A stretch of DNA of 47,017 nucleotides from Nostoc sp. NMS7 (lineage in GTDB: Bacteria; Cyanobacteriota; Cyanobacteriia; Cyanobacteriales; Nostocaceae): positions 1-47,017 of the forward strand of contig NZ_JABXKJ010000193.1 of NCBI RefSeq assembly GCF_017115085.1, read 5' to 3'. The notes below the pieces were generated by a model. It was not told the DNA's origin. It ran no database searches and worked only from the letters and a program-made list of their open reading frames with translations. The position numbers and the translations under genes were made by a program. Positions within the stretch are counted from its first letter, which is position 1. Each line of letters begins with the position of its first letter. Positions 8,628-16,604 of the stretch are shown one piece after another.

Positions 8628-9193
8628 TTTAGTAATTTTGGATTATCGATCATTAGCCTATGGTCACTTGACTCGGCTGTGACGTTTCTGAATCATCGGT
8701 CTTTTGGTGCTTGTCCTAAACAAGTGCTGGAATTTTAACAAAAACTGCGTAGACGCATACTCCTACAGAGAAGCAAACTACGCAAAGCGTCTCCTAGAGA
8801 AGCGGCTTGTCGTTAGGACATCGCAGTTAGAATAGGAATCCATACGCTTTTTTGGTAGAGAGTCGGAACCCCTACTAGAGGATGGGAGAAGTAGGCTAGC
8901 GGCGTTTGTAGGTGCTAATGTCGAGGATTACCTCACCCTCAATCCCTCTCCGATATATTGGAGAGGGAAGCTAGATACAGGATGAAGTTTTGCATTTTAT
9001 TTAATTCACGTTCCTTAAGGGAAGTGGCGATCGCATCAACGGTCTGTTCTGCACTTGTAGCAGTGAACATTTGCCCATTTGCCAAATAAATATTTTTATC
9101 AGATACCAAGTTTAAGAGGATAAAGACATTATCAGGCTAGTGCTATTCTTTTAGGTAATTGCACTTAAGCTGAAACTAGGATAAACGCTTTAC
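8628..9193. other. Repeat-rich spacer with REP-like palindromes
   Basis: About 565 bases without an intact gene. At 8741-8820 there is a mosaic of repeat modules typical of Nostocales genomes (TAGACGC, CTACGCAAAGCGTCTC, AGAGAAGCGG). At 8931-8970 is a palindrome CCCTCTCC...GGAGAGGG beside CCTCACCCT; the same modules form the terminator-like hairpin at 46544-46627. A decayed minus-strand reading frame covers 8939-9136. Confidence 0.65.
8939..9136 (-). pseudogene. Decayed coding remnant, family unknown
   Basis: An open minus-strand frame of 65 codons between stops, with protein-like composition (VFILLNLVSDKNIYLANGQ, then MFTATSAEQTVDAIATSLKE) and a HIP1 site in the typical Asp-Ala-Ile-Ala context, but with no ATG before codon 23. 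Its last 15 or so codons run into the GGAGAGGG palindrome, as if a repeat replaced the real C-terminus. I read it as the surviving middle of a lost gene. It may instead be chance. Confidence 0.4.
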
Positions 9194-10327
9194 ATGACTT
9201 CTAGAGCGCTGCCTGACAATCCTTTTGTGGCTGCGGGGATGATTGAAGATCCCAGGCTGTTTGTCGGTCGTCAAGATGAATTACACGCGATCGCATCTCG
9301 GATGAAGGGCGATCAGCCTACAAATATAAATATAGTTGGTGACAAGTGTCTGGATGATTTTGAAAGCCTTTTGAAATATCCCGATAAATTTGATAATGGA
9401 TTTTATGACAATTTGCGATCGCTGATGGATAGGAACGCCTTGATGCTAGTGGTGGCTTCCCGTAAACAACTGGATGTTTATGCTAACGAGCATCGGTTTG
9501 TCTCTAGGTTTTTCAATATTGGTCACACTATTTATTTGAAAGAACTCACTACAGATGAGGCTATTGAACTGTCGCGCTTACCAACTCGCTCTACAATTGG
9601 TGCAGCTTTGAGTGTAGATGAACAGAATCATGCACAGCAATGGGGTAAGTGTCATCCTTACAAGTTGCAATTGGCTGGTTATTATTTGTGGGAAGCACGT
9701 CAACAAGGCAAGGCTATCAAGTGGGCGAAACAGCAGTTTGAACAACAGCTTACAGATCCTAAATCTAAAGCAAAAGGAAAGTGGTGGCAATTATGGCTGC
9801 GTTGGTTAGTTTGGGATTTACCAGTGCGCCTGGGTAGAATAGCCAAGTTTATTGGTGGGGCTGTTGATGATGTGAGCAACTGGATTATCGGGATGGTAAT
9901 TCTGCTTTTGCTCGTTTTGGTTTTGGTGGGTGTGCTTCATTGGCGTAGCCTTTGGTATGGCGGGAGGCGTGGCGTTTGGCGTAGCCTTTGGCGTGGCGGT
10001 AGGCGTGACGGTAGGCGTAGCCTTTGGTATGGCGTTTGGCGTGGCGTTTGGTGTGGCGGGAGGCGTGGCGGGAGACGTGACGCGAGGCGTGACGCGAGGC
10101 ATGGCGTTTGGCGTGGCGGTAGGCGTAACGTTTGGTGTGCTGGGAAGCGTGGCGGGAGGTGTGGCGTTTGGCGTAGCCCTTGGTATGGCGGGAGGGGTAA
10201 CGTGGATTTTGGGTGTGTTACGGGGTTATTTCTGGTTGCCAGAATTACTGTGGATACTCACCCTCTTCTTTGTTTCTTCCAATGGCAATCGAGTAAATTG
10301 TTTACGATATCTACCCTCTCGCTTTGA
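9194..10327 (+). pseudogene. N-terminal part of a two-ATPase membrane protein, P-loop deleted and frameshifted
   Basis: Begins MTSRALPDNPFVAAGMIEDP with VGRQDEL, the usual start of a STAND/AAA ATPase module. After NINIVGDK (about codon 51), where the P-loop should continue, the frame jumps straight to CLDDFE, which looks like Walker B; some 80 residues including GKS/T are missing, and the junction is near base 9346. The rest of the ATPase follows normally (VVASRKQLDVY, IYLKELTTDEAIEL, CHPYKLQLAGYYLW), then a transmembrane helix (WIIGMVILLLLVLVLVGV, about 233-250). At about 9930-9940 the natural frame changes: this frame reads the glycine repeat as Arg/Trp-rich nonsense to a stop at 10327, while the glycine zipper continues in the frame of the next entry. 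The ATG at 9194 fits the family. Confidence 0.7.
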
Positions 10328-11915
10328 TGAATTGATTATTTTGCCTCTACCTTTCATGGATGTAATGATTGTGGAGGCTTATCGAAAGAACCCAGATGTT
10401 GCCCGTGAGACTATTAATTATCTAATTACATCCACCAATCAGCAAAAAGTTGCAGCACAGGCAATTTCTGGTATTGCTGGAGATATTCTCAATCGTTGTC
10501 AGAGGTTGAGCGATATTGTGCAGATTGCCAACCAACTAGCCTGGATTCCCTCACCAGCATCAAAGGAACTTGGCATTGTACTGCCGCAATTTTTAGATAT
10601 TAGTCAGAATGTACGGGCATCAGAGGAAGCAACTTCACTTTATCGTAAATATGAGTTACTGAACATTCCCATTACTGAATTACGCCAACTGGGGCAAAGT
10701 CTAGCTTTGACAAAAGATGCTCGCGTTGCTGTCTCTTTTGGCAACACTGCACAAAGCTGGCTAACTATATTAGAAACGGCACAGCACACTTTAGAGGAAC
10801 AGGCACAGCAATCAACAGAAATTCGACAAGTTTATATTGCTGGTAACTCACTAGACCCGGAAACAGCGAAGAATCGTTTCAAAGGGCGAATTGACATATT
10901 TCGAGAAATCGAATCTTTGGCGCTTTCTGAGCAACCGCCAGTGTTGTTAATCTATGGTGGGCGGAAGACAGGTAAAACTTCAGCGTTGAAATATCTACCT
11001 TACAGAATACAAGCAAACATTGTACCTTTGCTGGTAGATGTACAAGGAACAGCAGCAGCTACAACGTTAAAAGGATTGGCTGAAAATTTAGCTCAACAAA
11101 TTATCGAAGCTGCACGGCGATTACCCCGCAAAGTATTCTTGCCTAATCCAGATGCCAAAAAACTAGCTGAAGATCCATTTCCGGCGCTGCAAACTTGGTT
11201 CGCAGAAATAGAACGCAACAACTCCGGTAAGCAATTTCTTCTCTGTTTAGATGAATATGAACGCCTGGGTGAGGTAGTGGAAGCAACAAGCAGCCGTGCG
11301 CCACTCAATTTTATTCGTAACCTGCTGCAACACCAACGCAAGTGGATTTTACTTTTTAGTGGTTCACAGGAGTTATCTGAACTTGATGATTACTGGAGTG
11401 ACTATCTAATTAACACCCGTGCTTTGCGAATGACTTACCTGCATGAATTAGAAGCCCGCGATTTGATTCAACAGCCAGTAGAGAACTTCAGCGATATCTA
11501 TGAACCAACTGCTATAGATGAAATTATCCAAGTTACTCGCTGTCAACCTTATCTCGTTCAGTTGGTGTGTTATGAGGTGGTGGAGTTGCTAAACCGCGAT
11601 ATCAGAAGAAACAGGCGAGAAGCAGATACAGCAAAAGCGACTGCACAGGATGTTAAGGAAGTTATACCTGTTGTGCTTGAGCGAGGCGATCAGTATTTTC
11701 GGGAATTATGGAAGAGTTTAGCAGATAGCGATGTCTACGACGGGCTACGCCTACGCAATTTACTCCGGCGGATAATTCAAGGGGAAACTCCCACACAGCA
11801 AGACCAAGGTGTTATCCGCAAACTAACGCGAAAAGAGATTTTGACTCAAGAAGGCAATGCTTTTCAAGTGCCTTTGGTGGAAAAATATATAGAACAGTTG
11901 CTAGAAGAAGAGTAA
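9930..11915 (+). CDS. Glycine-zipper membrane domain fused to AAA/STAND-type ATPase (C-terminal part of the split gene)
   Basis: 661 codons from a GTG, though translation may not start there: this frame opens at 9900 after a stop and is probably the downstream half of the 9194 gene. Residues about 5-90 are glycine repeats of four residues (GVAF, GVAV, GMAG) with Gly at every fourth position, a membrane glycine zipper. A helical region follows (about 140-300). The second ATPase has Walker A GGRKTGKTSAL and Walker B QFLLCLDEYERLGEV, then the sensor-like LLFSGSQELSEL and a winged-helix-like end (LLRRIIQGETPTQQDQGVIRKL, EEGNAFQVPLVEKYIEQLL-type). All catalytic elements of this second ATPase look intact. 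A REP-like repeat is embedded in frame at 11728-11756. Role unknown; such proteins are candidates for signalling or defence. Confidence 0.7.
   Translation: MCFIGVAFGMAGGVAFGVAFGVAVGVTVGVAFGMAFGVAFGVAGGVAGDVTRGVTRGMAFGVAVGVTFGVLGSVAGGVAFGVALGMAGGVTWILGVLRGYFWLPELLWILTLFFVSSNGNRVNCLRYLPSRFDELIILPLPFMDVMIVEAYRKNPDVARETINYLITSTNQQKVAAQAISGIAGDILNRCQRLSDIVQIANQLAWIPSPASKELGIVLPQFLDISQNVRASEEATSLYRKYELLNIPITELRQLGQSLALTKDARVAVSFGNTAQSWLTILETAQHTLEEQAQQSTEIRQVYIAGNSLDPETAKNRFKGRIDIFREIESLALSEQPPVLLIYGGRKTGKTSALKYLPYRIQANIVPLLVDVQGTAAATTLKGLAENLAQQIIEAARRLPRKVFLPNPDAKKLAEDPFPALQTWFAEIERNNSGKQFLLCLDEYERLGEVVEATSSRAPLNFIRNLLQHQRKWILLFSGSQELSELDDYWSDYLINTRALRMTYLHELEARDLIQQPVENFSDIYEPTAIDEIIQVTRCQPYLVQLVCYEVVELLNRDIRRNRREADTAKATAQDVKEVIPVVLERGDQYFRELWKSLADSDVYDGLRLRNLLRRIIQGETPTQQDQGVIRKLTRKEILTQEGNAFQVPLVEKYIEQLLEEE
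9936..10205 (+). repeat. 12-nt tandem repeats encoding a glycine zipper
   Basis: About 20 degenerate copies of a 12-base unit of the form GGCGTGGCGTTT/GGCGTGGCGGTA, each encoding Gly-Val/Met-Ala/Thr-x. Replication slippage in 12-base steps would keep frame. The antisense frame (Thr-Pro-Lys-Ala repeats) is only a shadow. Confidence 0.85.
11728..11756 (+). repeat. REP-like repeat inserted in frame in a CDS
   Basis: GCGATGTCTACGACGGGCTA continues as CGCCTACGC. The first 20 bases match GCGATGTCTACGATGGGCTA at 38179 with one difference, and 38329-38340 carries the inverse form. Here it encodes SDVYDGLRLR inside the C-terminal ATPase. Confidence 0.6.
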
Positions 11916-12062
11916 TATAGCAATCCTATTTAAGTTGTGGAATTATATCATGTCCGCCAAATTACCCATAATACCCGGACATCATATTAGTCGTGGAGGC
12001 AGGGAACAGACAATAGGTAATAGGTAACAGATTTTTTTCACGAAGGATTTACGATTGCTATA
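11916..12062. mobile_element. MITE-like element with TATAGCAATC ends
   Basis: TATAGCAATC (11916-11925) directly after the ATPase stop codon is matched by GATTGCTATA (12053-12062), and partial similarity extends inward. The 147-base element has no coding capacity, starts and ends in TA as expected of Tc1/IS630-type insertion, and holds a CAATAGGTAATAGGTAACAG segment that recurs inverted in the element at 12442. Confidence 0.6.
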
Positions 12063-12104
12063 TTTGGAAATCCCTAAGCGAAGAGTCTACCCACTTTCAA
12101 AAAC

Positions 12105-12446
12105 ATGGGTGTAGGGAAGAACAAAGTTTTCATCGTTATCGTCGCAACCGACATCGCTACAGACATAACAAATGTTGCTACAGTCATGACGGAACTTGCT
12201 ACAGGCAAGGCAGAAGTTGCTACAGGCTGCGCGAAACACCGAAACGTCAAGGCAGAAGTTGCTACAGGCTGCGCGAAACACCGAAACGTCAAAGCAGAAG
12301 TTACTACAGGCAAGGCAGAAGTTGCTACAGGCTGCGCGAAACACGTAAACGTCAAAGCAGAAGTTACTACAGGCAAGGCAGAAGTCACTACAGACACGAC
12401 CGATGTCGCTAACGTCGCAGCTTTGGGCTGTAGTGGCTTTTTATAG
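12105..12446 (+). CDS. Tandem-repeat ORF (seven-residue units), doubtful gene
   Basis: 113 codons from an ATG with no convincing ribosome site. Nearly the whole product is made of seven-residue units: KAEVATG, CAKHRNV, KAEVTTG and, earlier, more degenerate TDIATDI/TNVATVM forms. The stop codon TAG lies inside the terminal repeat of the following MITE-like element. Both strands are open over most of the repeat, so openness is weak evidence. Copies differ at both synonymous and replacement sites. I cannot assign a function; it may be a non-coding minisatellite. Confidence 0.3.
   Translation: MGVGKNKVFIVIVATDIATDITNVATVMTELATGKAEVATGCAKHRNVKAEVATGCAKHRNVKAEVTTGKAEVATGCAKHVNVKAEVTTGKAEVTTDTTDVANVAALGCSGFL
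12192..12398. repeat. 21-nt minisatellite
   Basis: About ten units of 21 bases, starting GAACTTGCTACAGGC and mostly of the form GAAGTTGCTACAGGC plus AAGGCA or TGCGCG. A second unit type (AAACACCGAAACGTC plus AAGGCA) alternates with it, so parts repeat at 42 bases. It lies between two MITE-like elements. No unique spacers, so not CRISPR. Confidence 0.85.
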
Positions 12447-12546
12447 CAGTTGAAATATAGTTTAGAACATAAATTGATCGTAAAACTCCGACATCAAGAC
12501 ACTTTCAAGCCTATTGCCTGTTGCCTATTGCCTGTTCCCTGCTATA
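12442..12546. mobile_element. MITE-like element with TATAGCAG ends
   Basis: TATAGCAG (12442-12449) and CTGCTATA (12539-12546) are perfect 8-base inverted ends of a 105-base non-coding stretch. Its inner CCTATTGCCTGTTGCC segment is the reverse complement, with changes, of part of the 11916 element. Confidence 0.5.
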
Positions 12547-12554
12547 AGTTCAAC

Positions 12555-13397
12555 TTAACTATGAAATATCACAGCAACTAAAGGCAGCAAGGCCAAAAGA
12601 AAGCCATGCCAATACTGCCAAGTTATCTGAGGTGTTGGTTCTGGTGGCGCTAATAGGGCTTCGATTCTTTGTTCTAAGCGATCTGCACCAGAGGAACCCA
12701 ATGCAGCACAGCAAATTTCCGATAATACTGGGCTGCTACTAACTACTAATAAAAGTGATTCCGCTAACACCAGAGGATCTACCTGTAATGCTGCATAACC
12801 ATCAGCACGGAGTTCGCGCAAAGCTAACAGTTCTTCCCACAAAGGCTCTGTATTCGGCAACCATGCAGTGCAGGAACGCACCCAACCCAGCCAGAAAAAC
12901 CAGAATGTATCCCTATAATAGTGATGCCCTTGCTCATGGGCTAAGACGCTTTCTAAATGACGTGGTGAGAGAGTTTGCAGTAATCCCTGACTAATCACTA
13001 ATTCTGGTTGCCAAAAACCAATTTGACCTGCAAACAACGCGCCCGTTTGCAGTAACCTGGCTCGTTTATTCCCCAAATTCACCAGAGGACAGTTACGGGC
13101 AGATTCCACAGACTGCCAACCCTGGAAGGCAAGTTTAATACATGAAATGGCAAAAAATGCCAAATAAATTAATGCTAGTAAATAGCTGACTGAGCCTGTA
13201 TACATCCCGCCCATTTGTCCTTGAGGCCCCATGAACAGCACAGCGATCGCAGTCATGAAAATTAACAAGGGGGGAAAGAGGAACAAAAATAGCGATCGCC
13301 CCCATCGCAGACTCCAATTGCCTTGGGGTTGATTCCAAGCGGATCTTAACCACCAGGCAACTGCCAAAGCATTCAAAATCATGATCAGATGCATCAT
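12555..13397 (-). CDS. M56-family (BlaR1-type) membrane metallopeptidase
   Basis: 280 residues. Hydrophobic segments at about 1-18 and 35-55, another near 75-95, and one at the C-terminus (FLLALLPLVAVIFHS) indicate a membrane protein. The zinc motif HEQGHH (HExxH) follows ESVLA, and a downstream LRELRADGYA segment supplies the third ligand Glu of the gluzincin type. It starts 4 bases inside the stop of the BlaI-type gene (ATGA overlap), so the two are translationally coupled. In BlaR1/MecR1 systems the peptidase senses a signal and inactivates the repressor. No separate beta-lactam sensor domain is seen, so the signal is unknown. Confidence 0.9.
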   Translation of the reverse strand: MMHLIMILNALAVAWWLRSAWNQPQGNWSLRWGRSLFLFLFPPLLIFMTAIAVLFMGPQGQMGGMYTGSVSYLLALIYLAFFAISCIKLAFQGWQSVESARNCPLVNLGNKRARLLQTGALFAGQIGFWQPELVISQGLLQTLSPRHLESVLAHEQGHHYYRDTFWFFWLGWVRSCTAWLPNTEPLWEELLALRELRADGYAALQVDPLVLAESLLLVVSSSPVLSEICCAALGSSGADRLEQRIEALLAPPEPTPQITWQYWHGFLLALLPLVAVIFHS

Positions 13398-13813
13398 TGT
13401 TCCTCCCTGGCTTGGCGTGCAGATTCAATGCGTTTAGCGATCGCGGCTATTTGCTCACTAGCGGCTTCATCCAGGCTATCGGCGAAGGCAGCAACAACAT
13501 CGGGGTTCCCCACCGCCAAAAATCGCTGTAAATGGTCGTGAGCTTTGATCACATCTGCTTGCTGCTTACTCAACATTGGCCGCCAATAGAATGCTCGCTC
13601 TTTCTTGTCGCAGGCTAGCCAACCTTTATCAGTGAGGCGACGTAAGACGGTGGTAACAGAAGTATACGCTAATTCGCGGTTAGGATCAGCCAGAATGCGA
13701 TCGTGTACATCCTTGACTGTGGCTGAACCAAGTTCCCAGATGATATTTAAAATTTCCGCTTCCAACGGGCCTAAAGATAGTTGTTTAGGGCGGTAATCGG
13801 GTAAAGGTGCCAT
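13394..13813 (-). CDS. BlaI/MecI/CopY-family transcriptional repressor
   Basis: 139 residues from the ATG at 13813 (MAPLPDYRPKQLSLG). A longer open frame runs to 14038, but its extra 75 codons lack protein character and pass through short-repeat DNA, so I choose the internal start. The winged-helix domain is clear: LGPLEAEILNIIWELGSATV, DVHDRILADPNRELAYTSVT, TVLRRLTDKGWLACDKKERA. The C-terminal helices (about 85-139) should dimerise. The gene is coupled by ATGA to the M56 peptidase, the standard repressor/peptidase pair. Its target is probably its own promoter and unknown others. Confidence 0.9.
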   Translation of the reverse strand: MAPLPDYRPKQLSLGPLEAEILNIIWELGSATVKDVHDRILADPNRELAYTSVTTVLRRLTDKGWLACDKKERAFYWRPMLSKQQADVIKAHDHLQRFLAVGNPDVVAAFADSLDEAASEQIAAIAKRIESARQAREEQ

Positions 13814-14173
13814 AGCGATTTTGATGGGGAGTCGGGAATGAGTGAATATCCGTCGGTTTGTGCTGTAATCTTGAAGCTGTAACTTTTTCCCCTTTTGGAA
13901 TGTGGGTTCTTGTTTTAGATTACAAGATAGTGCTGCAAGTCTGAAAGGATAAAAGCATAAAAATGGGCTTTTTGAGTCTTTTTTTATTTGAAAGTCCCTA
14001 TTGTGAAAAGTCAGATTTTTCCCTACTCCTACTCCCATTTATCTATTGAATGGGTTCCATTGTGCATTTTGATGCTAAAAAATGCTTTGGGAGTAATTGA
14101 GATTATGGTTAGTGACAGCAACTAGGTAGAATGTTATTTGCGGCAGTAGTATTAAAGCAGGTGTATCCAGCGC

Positions 14174-14914
14174 GTGAAGCTATTTGTATATCACACTCCT
14201 GAATTGACTCCAACGGATAAAGTGCCAGAATGTGCGATCGCAGTCGATGTCCTGCGAGCCACTAGCACAATTGCGACAGTTTTGGCAGCTGGAGGCGAAG
14301 CTGTACAGGTATTCAGCGATTTAGATCAGTTAATTGAAGTTAGCGAAAAATGGCCTGCCCAAAAACGTCTGCGGGCTGGAGAACGCGGCGGCGCCAAAGT
14401 AGCTGGCTTTGAGTTGGGTAACTCTCCCCTCGACTGCACACCAGAGTTAGTGCAGGGACGGCGTTTGTTTATCAGTACCACAAATGGCACTCGTGCTTTA
14501 CAACGGGTGCAAGACTCCCCAAATGTATTAGCAGCAGCCTTGATTAACCGGGCGGCGGTGGTGCAATTTCTCCAAGAGTTGCAACCAGAGACAGTGTGGA
14601 TTGTCGGTTCCGGTTGGGAAGGCAGTTTTTCCTTAGAGGATACAGTTTGTGCAGGTGCGATCGCTCATAGTCTTTTACAACAAACCACCTTGTCACTGGA
14701 GGAATTAGCTGGTAACGATGAAGTAATTAGTGCGATCGCTCTTTACTCTCAATGGCAAGATAACTTATTAGGATTACTTCATCAAGCTAGTCACGGTCAA
14801 CGATTGTTACGTCTTGAGTGTCAAGAAGATTTAAAATATTGTTCCCAAACTGATATTTTAGATGTCTTACCCATACAACATGAAACGGGAGTTTTAAAAA
14901 GTCAAAGGAAATAG
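14174..14914 (+). CDS. comB: 2-phosphosulfolactate phosphatase family protein
   Basis: 246 residues from a GTG at 14174. Family segments: [20 protein letters not shown] near the N-terminus, [21 protein letters not shown], and the STTNGTRAL motif. ComB hydrolyses 2-phosphosulfolactate to sulfolactate in coenzyme M synthesis of methanogens. Cyanobacteria keep the family without making coenzyme M, so the real substrate is uncertain; sulfolactate metabolism is possible. It is a lone plus-strand gene converging on the rhamnose genes with a repeat block between them. Confidence 0.92.
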   Translation: MKLFVYHTPELTPTDKVPECAIAVDVLRATSTIATVLAAGGEAVQVFSDLDQLIEVSEKWPAQKRLRAGERGGAKVAGFELGNSPLDCTPELVQGRRLFISTTNGTRALQRVQDSPNVLAAALINRAAVVQFLQELQPETVWIVGSGWEGSFSLEDTVCAGAIAHSLLQQTTLSLEELAGNDEVISAIALYSQWQDNLLGLLHQASHGQRLLRLECQEDLKYCSQTDILDVLPIQHETGVLKSQRK

Positions 14915-15013
14915 GGAATGGAGACAAGGGAGACAAGGGAGACAAGGGAGACAAGCGAGACAAGGGGATGAAGAAAGTGTTTTCACAATGCCCCATGCCC
15001 AATGCCCCATGCC
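14915..15013. repeat. Composite short repeats: (GGAGACAAG)n then (AATGCCCC)n
   Basis: Five copies of GGAGACAAG or GCGAGACAAG, a 30-base spacer, then CCCATGCCCAATGCCCC units continuing to about 15030 into the end of rfbD. The same two blocks in the same order occur at 31138-31308. It sits between convergent comB and rfbD. Confidence 0.85.
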
Positions 15014-15904
15014 CTATGCCCCATTCCCAATTTTCAAATCTGTGAGCATTTGTCGAAGTCTTTGTCGCCAATGGGGGGGATAAGTCCCTAGAATTACGGA
15101 AATTTTTTCACAAGCAAGGACGGAATAGGCAGGGCGACGGGCTGGTGTGGGATATTCGGCAGTTGTAATGGGGACAATATGCTCAACTTTCAAAGGGAAG
15201 CCTAGCTGTTGGGCTTCTTCAAAAATGGCAACCGCAAAGTCATACCAGCTAGCGACGCCGCTATTAGTGTAGTGATAAGTGCCGCTAATTTTTGGAGTTA
15301 ACCGGGGAATCATCTCGGCTATGACTGTGGCTATATCTTGCGCCCAAGTCGGGCTACCAATTTGATCGGCAACAACACGGAGTTCTTGGCGTTCTGCACC
15401 TAGTTGCAGCATGGTTTTGACAAAGTTACTTTTACCAAAAATCCCATAAACCCAAGCAGTGCGGAGGATGAGGTGATGAGCGCAAGTTACCCGAATTGCT
15501 TCTTCTCCAGCGAGTTTGGTTTTACCATAAACACTCAAGGGGTTAGTTGTGTAAGTTTCCTGATAAGGTCTACATCCATTGCCATCAAAAACATAATCGG
15601 TCGAAATATGAATTAGAAAAGCTCCTAATTTTTGGCTTTCTTGGGCAAGAATGAAGGGTGCAGTCGCATTAATAGCGGTAGCAAGTTCGGGTTCGCTTTC
15701 GGCTTTGTCTACAGCAGTGTAAGCCGCAGCGTTAATAATGATTTGCGGTTGCTTGGATCTGATAACGTTGCGGAGGGTATCGGGTTGGGCAAGGTCTACT
15801 GTCGGACGTGCTACTGAGATAATATTCCCGTAGTCTGGGAGAATTTGTTGAAGCTCTTTACCCAATTGACCATTATTACCAATTAGTAGAATTGATGGAC
15901 TCAT
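15014..15904 (-). CDS. rfbD: dTDP-4-dehydrorhamnose reductase
   Basis: Last step of dTDP-L-rhamnose synthesis, NAD(P)H-dependent. 296 residues. Rossmann motif LIGNNGQLGKEL near residue 7, INAAAYTAVDKAE, HISTDYVFDG, and the catalytic YxxxK in SVYGKTKLAGE. The C-terminal ARRPAYSVLACEKI segment is typical. It is the last gene of the polysaccharide locus, 36 bases after rfbC. Its final codons overlap the short-repeat block, a possible source of the C-terminal KIGNGA. Confidence 0.96.
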   Translation of the reverse strand: MSPSILLIGNNGQLGKELQQILPDYGNIISVARPTVDLAQPDTLRNVIRSKQPQIIINAAAYTAVDKAESEPELATAINATAPFILAQESQKLGAFLIHISTDYVFDGNGCRPYQETYTTNPLSVYGKTKLAGEEAIRVTCAHHLILRTAWVYGIFGKSNFVKTMLQLGAERQELRVVADQIGSPTWAQDIATVIAEMIPRLTPKISGTYHYTNSGVASWYDFAVAIFEEAQQLGFPLKVEHIVPITTAEYPTPARRPAYSVLACEKISVILGTYPPHWRQRLRQMLTDLKIGNGA

Positions 15905-15940
15905 CCTGATTAGTTCTTGAACCTAATGCAATTATCAAGC

Positions 15941-16486
15941 TTAATCAAATATTTCAGCAGTTCTCAAAGGTTTACCTGCTTGGTCTTTAACTGATAAAAT
16001 TGGTGGCACACTCAGAGGCCAATCTATAGCTAAATCTGGATCGTTCCATAGGATTGTGCGATCGCTTTGGGGTGCGTAATAATCTGTAGTTTTATACAGA
16101 ACTTCAGCTATTTCTGAAAGCACGAGGAAGCCGTGAGCAAACCCTGGTGGTATCCACAGTAGGCGCTTATTCTCAGCACTAAGTTCAGAACCTACCCACT
16201 TACCGAAGGTAGGAGAGCTTTTTCTAATATCTACGGCTACGTCAAAGATAGTGCCGACAACAGCCCGGATCAGTTTACCTTGGGGTTGTTGAATTTGGTA
16301 GTGCAATCCACGCAGGACATTTTGTTTGGAGTAAGAGTGGTTATCTTGGACAAAGTTCGTAACAATACGTGTATCTTGAGCAAATTTTTGATCGTTGTAA
16401 GCTTCAAAAAAGAAACCGCGATCGTCTGCAAATACTTGGGGTTGAAATTGTAAAACTTCGGGAATTTTGGTATGTACAATGCTCAT
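15941..16486 (-). CDS. rfbC: dTDP-4-dehydrorhamnose 3,5-epimerase
   Basis: 181 residues, full length for RmlC. The cupin core carries NVLRGLHYQIQQPQGKLIR with the catalytic His, VFDVAVDIRKSSPTFGKWV, LLWIPPGFAHGFLVLSE and the Tyr-rich YKTTDYYAPQSDRT. It converts dTDP-4-keto-6-deoxyglucose to the rhamnose epimer. It lies between rfbA and rfbD on one strand. rfbB (the 4,6-dehydratase) is not in the window, so that step must be encoded elsewhere. Confidence 0.97.
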   Translation of the reverse strand: MSIVHTKIPEVLQFQPQVFADDRGFFFEAYNDQKFAQDTRIVTNFVQDNHSYSKQNVLRGLHYQIQQPQGKLIRAVVGTIFDVAVDIRKSSPTFGKWVGSELSAENKRLLWIPPGFAHGFLVLSEIAEVLYKTTDYYAPQSDRTILWNDPDLAIDWPLSVPPILSVKDQAGKPLRTAEIFD

Positions 16487-16604
16487 TAAGATTATTTATA
16501 GGATGTGCCGCAGTGTTCTGATTATGAGATGAATTTTGCATTTATATTTTACAGGCACTGTGTTCAACCTTTGACGATCGCTTGTCCTCTTTTTAATCAG
16601 TAAA

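Noticed and set aside
9818..10102. Minus-strand Thr-Pro-Lys-Ala repeat protein
   Set aside because: It is the antisense of the glycine-zipper repeat; codon structure is explained by the plus-strand gene.
12192..12398. CRISPR array or repeat RNA
   Set aside because: 21-nt units are contiguous and the alternating second unit is itself repeated, so there are no unique spacers.
13814..14038. N-terminal extension of the BlaI-type repressor
   Set aside because: The extra 75 codons lack family similarity and cross short-repeat DNA; the fold begins right after the ATG at 13813.
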